NCBI RefSeq assembly: GCF_001039355.2
Contig: NW_019775826.1
Location: 109,692-173,691 of the forward strand
Length of the DNA stretch: 64,000 nt
Reading direction: 5' to 3'
Source of the DNA: Lingula anatina
Lineage: Eukaryota > Brachiopoda > Lingulata > Lingulida > Lingulidae
Positions 10,301 through 22,200 of this stretch are shown here, in pieces. Below the pieces are notes generated by a model. That model was given only the letters and a program-made list of their open reading frames with translations. It did not search any database and was not told the DNA's origin. Both the position numbers and the translations under genes were made by a program. Each line of letters opens with the position of its first letter. The first letter of the stretch is position 1.

Positions 10301-13299
10301 TCGGCGGCCCTGTCGGGCACGTCTTTCAACCACGGAATTCTTGTCAGGTGTTTCAGTTTTAGCAGTTTCAGTTTCAGTTTTAGCTGTTGTTTCAGTTTTA
10401 GCTGTAGTTTCAGTTTTAGTAACAGTTTCAGTCTGGCTGGCACTTTTTTCCTGCTGTGAACAAGTGCTACCTGTCTTACTTTCAAAGACGTCTTTAAACC
10501 TGCTCACAGCACTGCTATCAGCATGAATCTTTTTGGGATCTGGTTTAACAACTGCTGGTTCCTCAGTCTTTCTCATTGCAACTTTCTTTTCATGGCCCTT
10601 TGTTGCAGTGTCAACNGTCTTTTTCCTTGGTGGTGCTTTTGGAGTTGGCTCCGTAGGTTCAGCAGAAACTTCTATACCTAGGCTTTGGCGAACATTTTCT
10701 GGAAGATCACTGACTTTTACCACATGTTCTACAGTCTCTATCACAGTCCACTCTTCATCTTCTGGTTTATCCTGGTCCCCATTCTCCATTCCAGGCAAAG
10801 GAAGAGTGAAAGAAGCACTGACATCTGTTGCTGAATCCAGGGAATCTCCAGTGTTTGGAATTACTGTGTCAGTCGAACCAGCAGCTGTCATACCTCCTTC
10901 ATTTCTCATTTCATCATTCTCATCAAATGACCCAGATTCTAAAATCTCCTGTGACTTACGATTGATGTTTTTGTTGTCCAGCAACTCTGATTCTAAAGTA
11001 CTGCTCATCGAGGTTCTCTGGGAAACTGTTTCAGATTGTGTCTCAAATCCTTCATCGTTGCTTTCCACACCATGGTAATGGATGTCAGCTTTATCATTCA
11101 TTTTCTTTTCCTCTTTGTTGTCATTGATGTCTCTTGGAGAAGTTGGTGAAGTTGGACTCTTGGCCTTTTCCGTATTTTTATTCTCAACATCTGGATCATG
11201 TGAAGAGCTGGGCCTGCTACCAGTTGTAGTGAATGGAGATGGCTCTTCATTGTCGCTACTATAAAGATGAGACAAGCGACTGGACAAGCTTCGACCAATA
11301 CTTCTTGCATTCCCTCTAGGGCGTGGAGTGACAGGGTCCTCAGCTGTATCAAACATATTTGGCTGCCTTCTTCTGCGGAGACTGGAAAGTATTTCATCAG
11401 GTTCTGCTTTCAGTTCTTTCAAAGCTTCAGATGGTTTGTGGTCAGGTGTAGTAGCTTCAGGTGTGTTCAAATTGTCATAAGTACTAAAGCGTTTCTCATT
11501 GGATTTACTGTCACTTATGTTTCCATTTATGTTATCATAAGTACTTAAAACTTTCTGCCTGCGTGAGGAATGTCTGGGTGAAGTGTCTTCTTCCTCTTCT
11601 TCTCCATCCTCTCGTTTTCCCCTCCAAGAAGTCGAATGTTGAAGCCATGCTCTCTCAGTCAAGCTTTCCCTCTGCATTGATGGTTTATAACTATCTCTAG
11701 AAGGAGAAAATAGTTGTGGTGATTTTGTTGGAGTGGCCTTTTCTTTTTCCATTGGGCTAGACTGAGCACGAGGTGAACCAATCTGTTCTATTTCCTTCCC
11801 TGTTTTTTCTATTGCTTTCAGGACTTGGTCTATATCAGTCTTTTCAATATTGCTTTGCCAACGTCTAAGTCTAGGTGGATAGGAGCTGGGGCGCACATCC
11901 AGTGTGCTGGGTCTATTTTTCTTATTTTCCTCTTCAACTTTATCACTGTCACTTGCATCATTCTGGACCGATTCTATTTTCTGTATCACAGTATTAAAAT
12001 CAGAGCCTTCAGTGGAACTCTGTGGTACTCTTGTTGAGGATCTCTCATTGATTTGTTTATCTGTAGTCTGATTAGTCTCTTCTGATTTTGTACTGACATC
12101 CTCACCAATTTTCTCCATTGATTTTTCCTTTTCAACTATTGTCTTAAGAGCAGAGTGGAGTTCTGCAGGGTCTAAGTGTGACCTCCATCGGCGGCCCTGT
12201 CGGGCACGTCTTTCAACCACGGAATTCTTGTCAGGTGTTTCAGTTTTAGCAGTTTCAGTTTCAGTTTTAGCTGTTGTTTCAGTTTTAGCTGTAGTTTCAG
12301 TTTTAGTAACAGTTTCAGTCTGGCTGGCACTTTTTTCCTGCTGTGAACAAGTGCTACCTGTCTTACTTTCAAAGACGTCTTTAAACCTGCTCACAGCACT
12401 GCTATCAGCATGAATCTTTTTGGGATCTGGTTTAACAACTGCTGGTTCCTCAGTCTTTCTCATTGCAACTTTCTTTTCATGGCCCTTTGTTGCAGTGTCA
12501 ACATCTGTTGATTCAATGTTACTTCTCCATCGCCTCTCAAGGCGAGACCGTCTTTCTTTTTGCAGAGACGCATCTGGTTCTCCATCATCTGTTACTATGG
12601 TTGGTGGTGGATTGGTTGTTTTTGTGGGAACCGAGATAGATTTGGAAGTATACTTGTCAAGTTCACCATCTTCAAACCTACTTCTCCAGCCTCGTCTTTC
12701 TGGTTTCTCACTAGAGGGCGTTGTCGCTGCAGGTGTTTTATCCCCATCAACATGAGGAGATGGTGCCCTTTCACGCCCTGAACCAAATGATTCCAAGTGC
12801 CCACTTCTCCTCTGCTGCCGCTTTCGGCGAAAACTTCCAAGCCGCTCAAAATCACCCTCTGGTTTCAAGTGATTTTTGCTTGGGTCTTCACTTGCACTGA
12901 GCAAAAAGTCCAGCAAACTCTCATCGCCTCCTTGTGCTTTTCTAACACGTTTCTGGCCTGGGGTTTCATTGAGTAGATCACTCTCACTTCTATCCTCAAG
13001 ACTGTCGCCATTGGAGCTCTCATCAGACATGTTGTTCTCATCTATTGCAGTCAGTTTACGTGGAGCAGAATTATGCTTTGATGCAATGTCACCTGTTCCG
13101 CTGTTAACACCAGCTGACACATTTTGGGAATCTAAGGAGATTTTGGTCACCTTTGTTACTGAGAAGTTTGCTTCAGGAAGTTTTTTGTTGTCAAAACCAC
13201 TACGAATATACCCCTGTATCTGTTCCAGCGGGTTCTCATCTTCTGCACTAACATTTGCTTTACCTCCCGATGGCTGGCGACCTCTGGTGGGAGTTTCAC
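7394..13299 (-). CDS. INF2: INF2 last exon: disordered C-terminal tail, apparently duplicated in the assembly
   Basis: Residues 692-2659 and a TAA at 7394-7396. It opens with [14 protein letters not shown] after a TTTCAG acceptor. A DAD-like stretch follows (LLDFLL at 12899-12916, RRKRQQRR at 12806-12829). Next come repeated RRWRS-type motifs, a TKTET repeat, two STYDN motifs, and a Lys/Ser/Thr/Pro-rich basic end with three SPRH motifs and two VFSRL...RRK motifs. The composition resembles a microtubule-binding or scaffold tail; that is inference. It ends AGVWK with no CAAX box, so it matches the non-prenylated type of INF2 isoform. About 629 residues are doubled around the N at 10616 (the X in the translation), so the true exon is probably 4019 nt, not 5906. 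Confidence 0.9.
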
Positions 13300-16200
13300 C
13301 TGAAATAAAATAGATGCAAGGTCAGTAAAATAAACCTTTATAGGCTTGTTTGATATTAGTAGTCACCAAAATCCTTCAGTTAATTAGTCTGTTAATAGCT
13401 GTAAATATTACATTTTTAAATAACTGAATCAAAATCAAATTAAAAATTCTAACCTATTATTTGAACTAGTGTGCTGTATATGTAAGCTGCAACAACTTTA
13501 GATGGTTCCATTTTCTACTTGAGTAGACTTCAATTTATTTTATTTCTTTCAAAGCGTAACTTTTCAGTTTTTCCTTTGATATTCTTTCCTCTGTATTTGC
13601 CCCATTTTTGTCAAAAGTAATGTCAGTTTTGTCACAGTTACCTAGGTGGTCTTGTCACATCATGGGATTAATTCAGTGGACCATAACGTTAAAGTGCACT
13701 TCCATGCGATCCCAAGTTTTTGATGCACAAACCACCAACCACACTCTTTTATATCAATTTGATAGGATACTATGCATGTGCATGTTCTGCATCTGACTTT
13801 TTTTGTTCCGCTTCTCTTACACTATCTTTATCACACATGGAAAGCTAAAATTTGTTCACGGTATTCAAGTTAGTTCAATTACAAGGAAGTGTTAAAATCA
13901 TTTTAAAGGATAATTTATTTTAAGTTCTCAAGGGATATTGGCATTTAAATGGGAAAAAATACTGAAAAAAAGTTTAATCCTACTTTTGTTGATGTCTTTC
14001 AAGGTGTAGTGATTTAAAGGATGGCTTTTTGATACAAGAATGGCACTTCTAAAACATCATATTGGACTAGATCACTGAAGTGGGTGGTATTTTGGAAGTA
14101 ATTGATCAGCTGATTTTGCTTATCTAAATCTGTATGGAATACCAGCATATAGGTAATATTTTCACAATGATTTCACTTGTTTGGTGAAAGAACATATATG
14201 TTTCTTTAAAAAAAAACTTAAATAAAGACCTCTAAATTGCTGCTGTTTTTTTTAAATAATGATAAACTTGAAATAAATCACCAGTTAATATTTAAATTCT
14301 TTGTAAAATGAGATTGAAGAATGGGTAAAAATTACTGACAAGAGAAGTGGCATGCGCATTCACTATATGGTTTGATTACAGTCAATTTATGTGAGAAGTG
14401 ATCCATGAAGTTTGTCCCCAAACCTTACAACGTCATGTCATGTTTTGCTTTGCCTTGCTTTACAAGGTCACACTTATTTTCTAGGTTAACTGTGAATTCT
14501 TTCACCATTTGAAACAAAATTAGCATATAATGACTACAAAAAGTGACAGCAAGCAGAGTTGTATAAGCCTTTGTCATCATTATGTTGTATGTTGTGCTTT
14601 TTTGTGGCACACAAAACTTTAGAGTGGCTTATTTCTGATGTGAAGTGGGTCGAATGCCACTTTAAATTTACACTACTGATAACCTTCTTTTGAGAACTCA
14701 CAAACTGACACAACATTTTGAATACCTATCCAGGTATGCATTTCAGTACACTGAATTCCCACCCAGTAAACAAATTTATTTTTGTCAGCACAGCATACTT
14801 TTTCAACCCCATATATGTTCTTTCCTTTGCAATGTGTTGAATTGTTCCTATCAGCTGTTCAGCTAATGACTGTACATCAATTCAAGTTAAGGCAAAATTT
14901 CATAGCGATTTGTTATACAACTCAATTTGAACTCAAACTCCATCAGCTGTCACCATGTCAGTGACAGGCCTCATTTATTATGTGCAAATGTTCTGTTAAA
15001 TTCAGCAGGTTTCAGCAATTATAGTATTAATTCAAGTGTCAGGTTATTCAATCTAATTGATTTGCTGCAACAGCGGTGACTTAACATAGGAACAGCAGGG
15101 AGAAAGAGCAGGTTGATAGATGGGGAGCATGTTTTACGCCTTCCACTCATCATTCTAGCATTCAGTTTGAAGGGCAGGAGCAATCAAGTTTCTTTAACTT
15201 GGTTTACAGCTCCCATTTTTGATTGTTTTTTTTTGGGGGGGATGGAGGGGGAAGCATGTGTTCTCTCTATTTTCTAGTTTCTTTCTGATTCCCATTTACT
15301 TAAATTTATTAATATTAAGTCAAGAGAATGCTTATCTTAAGTGAGATGAACTCTTATAACTTTTCTTCTGACTATTTTGGAAATACGTACCAGTGGGACG
15401 CTTTTTGCTGTCAAGTTCCTCTCTCTGTTTTCGTCTAGCTTCAGCTTTCTCTTCCTGAATCTTTCTCTGCTTATTTTCCTATAAAAATCAATGTATGTCA
15501 TGTAATCAATTTTTATACTTATTAATTCATAAAACATCCATTTTGCATCATTCTGTGTCATACTTTTTTAAAACATTTATGCCATTAAATTAATGAAAAA
15601 TATATTTTGTTTCAATTCTTGTCTCCAAAGATATTTACAAGCTATGCCTACATACTGAAATTCGTAATATGATTTTTTTTTTTGTTTGGGGGAGGGGCAT
15701 TTATTGTTTCCTCAAAACTATGAACCAAGCCTCTTAATTATACCTCTATTGATTTCTTGAACCTATCACAGAAAGTGTTAAAGATCCTGAAGCACTCCTC
15801 AATCTTAAAGGTGGCTTTATCTTCACAGAAAAAGTCGCATAATTCCACACGCAGTCTCTCAATGTCCACCAAATCTTCTTGCAGTTCATGGATCTCCAGC
15901 TTGGCATCCTAAAAAAGTGTAACAATTAGTTATCTCATGAAAAGCTTTCCTAAAAAGTGTAACATATAGTTATCTCATGAAAAGATTTTCTTTTAATTCA
16001 GATACTTCAGATGTGCCATATTAAATTGTTTTAAAAGTTGCCATACACTATACTAATGGCTTGGAAAAACCTCATCAGTCCATTTTTTGTTTTGAACAGT
16101 GATGAAATGTATCTGATTTGTTTAATGATAATGTGACACTTGAGAAATTTTACAAATGGAAATAGGAGAGCAACATTAAATGTGATCTGGTATGCATTTA

Positions 16201-19200
16201 ATTACAAAGATTAGGTTTTGTTAATTTCCTGTATGTTTATCATACCCTCAGAAAAGGAGCCATTTGTTCACAGAATTCTCCCCCTTCTTTCTCCAGTTGT
16301 TCTGATATTGCAATCACTCGGTCACGCAGTCCACTAATATCAAGAGTAAGAGATTCCAAAGATGTCCTAAAACGGAAAAAGAAAAATGTGTAAATTTCAC
16401 TGGAAACTATAATACCTTTATTTGTGATTAAATAAATTTATGGAGATATTTTACAACTACAAATATATTTTGCTTAGTATGTTTCAAGCAAGGGAAATAA
16501 TATCTTTTAAGATTGCACCCATTTACATAATGAATAAATTTTATAGAAATTTAACTATGAAACTGGAAAATGTTGATACCCTTTAAAAAATTAAATTTTC
16601 ATTTCAAAATATGGCCTAAAAGTCTATTTTTCATTATTATTTTTTATTTATTTGATGAAACTGTCTTACTTGAAACCATTTTTATACATACAAATAGAGA
16701 CTTAAAATAAATATCAATTGGGGCAAATATATATAATGAAAGCTGATTTACTTGATTGATGATGAAATTATTTTGCTTTACAGCAGACAAAATGACCAAA
16801 TTGCCAACATTTGGCTTAAGTAATGGTAAAATTAGCCTGTTTCTTTTCAAATACTACAATTAAAGAAAATTGGATTAGTTTCTAGAGGGTAAAGGAAATA
16901 CCTAACAATGGAAAATGTACATGAAGCCAACTTTTTCACAGGAATAGACAAGAACAATTTTTCATTACTATATCCTTTTAATTTCATTGTAATTCTAACA
17001 TCATTAAGTTGTCTTCTTCTTCTTTTTAAACAGATCTTGGTAAGTTTGGCAAAAATGGTCATCGGAGTAGCCATTTTCAAGACAAATCATTGTCCATCTT
17101 ATGTTACCTTATTTGTTTGTATGTACATGCCCCTAATTCTATTTTCCATTATTCAGGGATAACAATACAGGTATATTAACTGGATTGACCTGACTAAAAT
17201 GGATCTTATTCCAAATTTTATTGCCACTCCTTTAGAAGTTCAGGGTTCTTCTGAGGGTACCTTTCATTGTAAGGTACCATACAGCCATGACCAAGTGGCC
17301 ATATGAGTTACACTAAAACATCGGATCATATTATATCGTAAACACTGGATCAAGTTGTATCTAAGAGGTGTCCACTCAAAATAACTATCATTAGTTAACA
17401 CCAATTATTGGTTTCATACACCATGCCCATTACATTGTCCTATTTGTCACTGTTTCATCCTTTGACTTTGTAATGAAAAATGACATAATGGTACCAGCAC
17501 AGAATATCTGAGGCCATGCCATTCAGGAAGGACAAAAGTATCGAAAAAAATGTTAGAGGGCAAGTGTACCTTTCCATCATATCCAAATGATGTGACCATT
17601 TAATTTTCCATTTCTGCTTTAATGGTTAGCTTTTGCCTATGAAGACTTATTTTTAAAAATTCAGTTTGGTGCAACAAGACTGGTATCTCTCTATCTATCT
17701 GCCTATTAAAGGGAAATGTACAACTTATTTTTAACTCTCTTATAATACTGTCTATTAGTCATAAATGGTAGAGAGTTACAATGCCTTCTATTCATCCAGA
17801 TAATATATTTTTAATGTACGAAAAACAGTAACTTCTTTAGAGTATCTACTTAAAAGTTCAAGTTTGGAATTTAATCTGATGAATTTGATGTTTTATCCTA
17901 ATCTGGCGACAACGATTCCCTTCCAAAGATATCATAATACCGCAAATGTGACTGAAAATAGTAATAAACTGTTCTACACTTGGCACGAGGCATCACATCT
18001 CCCACATTCCAGATATTTGAAGAGACTTCATTACTATGTAACTTGCTATTTAACAATTAATCCACATACCTTCAAAAGATAACATTCATCTACTTGACCA
18101 TAGCAAACCTTTTCTCTGTCCACAGAAGACCACTTGTGGTTAGGTGATACGTACGATCTTTGTGTGTCCAAACATATTAACTCTAGTCGAAAATAACATC
18201 TTCTGTCTTACGTTGAGATATTGATCATAAATCATCTGGCCATTTGGAGGTTTATGATAAGCTTTTTTTTCCTTTGGTTTTCCTTTTGTGTGATTCATTA
18301 CTTACTGTGAGGCCTCTTTGATGTACTTCATTTTGTCAGTGAGTGTCAAAAGCTCTGGGTTTTTCTCTTCTGCTTGCTGAAATTAAAATAAATACTATTA
18401 GTGAGACCGGTCGGATAATCCATTGCCACAATTTGAGATTACAGACTCTGTCTTTCAAAAATTGTCTGAATGTTAAAAAAAATTGGTAGTTGACCATTTA
18501 AAATTATTGCTTGATTATCCAAACAAACAATGCTTGGCTTTGTATATGTGGTAAATGGAGATACAAAGATATTGGAGGAAAGTCATTCCACATGTATCAG
18601 ATTCTGAGTACAATTTACTGTATATCACATTAAGTTATATGTTATACAATAAATAAATAGGGGTCTAATGACCATTCAGAAACAGTATACCATTGCTGAC
18701 CAGTGGAAAACTGGACAGCCCAGTCACATAGTAAGAAAGGTACAAAGTCATTAAAAGACACCTGATCTGATGGCAGAAATAATTTGACAATGCAGCTCCA
18801 CCCAGTGACAATGGCCAGTAATAGATCACGCCAATACTCAAACTGAGGTAGTTCACTGATCAGATTTCCCAATTTGATCTGGATCCATGATTTGATTCTT
18901 CTTTAAATAAAAGTTCTCTGTATGGAATGGGTGAGAAGCTTTGAGAAATCTAAACCACCTCGACTCTAGTACCTGCCCTCTTTATCTGCTTTTTTTCCAA
19001 GTTTCGTAATCCATGGAGGTGTTTTCTTTGTTCCTTTAACCGTGGATCATATGTCTAAAATGTAAGTTTTACCGACCCCTGGGGATTTCATTGTGGTTCC
19101 ACATATCGAGAAACTGATACCTGATTTTAAGTGCGATTCTTGAGATTTTTGCATGCTGGTGGGTTAAAATGTGTCTATTTTTCCTCTTCATTAATTGCAT

Positions 19201-22200
19201 TCTGTGAACTCTTTCATTGTGCTCCTACATTGCTGCTGTCAGGGTTTTTAGCTTTTTAAATTTTCAAATTGATTCAGAAAATGATTGATTATGTATATTA
19301 TCAAGGTGTTGGCTACAAGCAATGCTTTTTACATGTTCCTCTTTTCATATATATTCACTCAATTATTTCCACATCAAATATCTCACAAAGGGGAAAATGC
19401 TTTTAAAAAATAGATGAACAAAGTTAAAGAAAAGACTGGAACAATTTAAATAATGTTGGCATCATGCACACATTTTCACATGTCATATACCACAATCATA
19501 TATTAGCATTCATTTTCCTTATCACTATATCTATCTAAAATCCCCACTTGGGTCAATTATAATTATGAAAATGCATCTGATATTTTTCTTTAATCCATGG
19601 TCTAGTTAACCCCCATAAGTCTCAAATCTGTGAAACTGCACCTCATTTGCATGGCACATTTGTTAGACCCCATTCCCATATGTAGATCAATCTAACAGCA
19701 TCGACCCATCTCCAAGGGGATTCTCGCTAAATTGCATTCAGATTAAGCAGCTTTGATGCCTGGCACGCCTACAGAAGCTGCTTAATGACAATTAATAACC
19801 TCCTAACAGCTTTAGTAAGCGTGCCAGACATCCAAGCTGCTTACACTGAATGTAATTTAGTAAGAAACCCCTTACAGATGGATCGATCCTGCTAGATCAA
19901 TCTAGGTACGGGTATGGGGTCTTAGAAATTGCACAACTGTACTTCATGGTACTATGCATGCTTGATTCTGGACATAGTGTGTAAATCTTGTGTGAACAAT
20001 CAACAGTCCCCCCTCCGTGATAGTCTCAGGGCAAGAAGGGTCAGTTTTTTCGTAATAAGAAAATTCCAATATTCTTCATGTAATATTTGCATAATCAGAG
20101 AGCAAATATGACATGAAATTACACTCTGCAGGGGGAGCGGGTGTCAAATTAAACTCATTGTATCAGAAAATTTCTCAGCCTTTGAAATAGTAAACAATCT
20201 TTACAAATTGTTTTAAGCTCAGAGAGTGTTAGGTGGATATTCAAACAAATTATTTGTAACATAACCTACAGGTTACTAGATTCTTGACTTTTGCTGATAA
20301 TGATAATAAAGAACAAACATAACAAGCAAATATTTTAGCATTTTACGCTATATGATTCTCCATAGTAAATTATCGAGGCGTTTTTCATAACAGAACAAAA
20401 ATACAGCGTCTATACAATACTCTGTTTGCTAGCTTACTTAATGTAAATTATACATTGCGCCTCATTGTGACTGAGTCAAGTATTTTAACTTGGAACTTAT
20501 GTATACTAATTGCTTACTTAGCTAGACCTTTAACTTAGATAAAACACAGAGCGATGCTGAGCCAGGTGGTAAATAATGAAAAAATAACTATCGTAACAAG
20601 GACTTAATGGTGGCTTTTCCTTCTCAGTGAATAGTTGCTATCATCAAATTGTGACTTATGCTTATGCTTGGTGGGATAGCAAATATCATCTTTTATGTAT
20701 TGCTTATAAAAGATCCCTTGTGGTGGAATTTGCCTTCTGGGTCTACTGGCTGGATCGTATGGGTTACAAAACTTCAAAGTAAAAATGAAATTAATTAATT
20801 TACAAGTATTTTTTGGGTCAAGATACTAAAAAGTGAGTGTTTTTCATGATCGCTACTTTTCAAAGTCAAATGAGAAAAGTGACTCTTACATGTATAAGGA
20901 CTTCATTTGTGTGAGAGATCTATCACATTGGCAAAATTCTAATCAAAACATATTAGGTACATATATCTTTCTTGCAAGTATGATCATTAATTTCTCTGAG
21001 AATCCATTTATTTCTGACCTATTTGGGCCCCTACTTTTCAGAATAGCTTCTATTGTGATATTTCATGTCTAAAAACACATAACATGTCCTGCTTGCAAAT
21101 GTGAGCGAGACAATAGTTCAAGATCTGTACCATTAATCACATAATATTATGGATTCTGAAGATCTTGATCACTGACAGTGTGACCTATCTGACTTAAATC
21201 TAACATTTATAAATATGATAATGATTGATAACAAGATACTAGTAGAAGCTCCTTTTGTGGAAATACAAGGGGCAATTGTTCTGAAAAAGAAGTACCTTGT
21301 TTCATAAAAGGCCTCTCACTGCTATGATCTTTTTATTATTATTATTTTTTTTTTTTCAATTTCAAAATTGTAGTTCGTTGGATATGTGGAAATCAGTGGT
21401 TATTATTGCTTTTTCTTTTAAATAACTTTTAAAGGCACCTAATATATATATAGTATGAGCCCACTTCACAGTATAAGTGCAGTTTAAAAAAGTTAGGTTT
21501 GATAAAAATTATGTAATATTCTATTCACATTTTGACTCTTAAACTCCAGGTTAGATTGTAAAGTGAAAAAATTGTTTATTTATTTTACTGTGTTTGCCAG
21601 TTACTATTTGAACTTGTGGATTTAAAGACACATTAAGTTAAGGGAGCCATGCAATTGCTCATATCTGTCTGTTTTGAAAAACATTCACCAAGTCTTTTTC
21701 TAATAGGAACATTTAAAAGTAAACATGTAAAGTGAATGTGATACCCAGAGGGTCAAAATACCTTTGGTAAAGTTGAAGAATTTGGCACTTAAATGTAATG
21801 TGCTTAGTCATTGTATATCAGAGTGTTTGGTATTGTTATGTTCATCTAACACAAATATACAATGTATCAAATAGTTACAGTTGCCCTTAATCAGAAAGAG
21901 TTTCTTATCTCCCTTTAATAATTTGCCCCACCTGTACAAAACAGTAAGAAAGAAAGGATAGCTGTAGGGGGAGAAACATATAAAACTACATTGAAGGCAG
22001 GTCAGAGAGGCTTCTTTACTCTACAAATATTTTTAAGTTCTAGAATTCAGAAAAAAACATCTTAATTTCAGGACAATAGTGCCCCTTCCCATTTGACAAA
22101 CATGTTGGTTTTGTAACAAGTGTTTTGGATACCATATGATTTATTCTGAGGTAGAACAAGAGATCCTTTAAAACAAAGATATTCTAGTTGTAAGACAATA

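Noticed and set aside
8730-12502. Genuine recent tandem duplication of a protein segment
   Set aside because: Possible but unlikely: the copy boundary falls exactly on the only N and there is only one visible difference in 1886 nt, as expected from overlapping contig ends.
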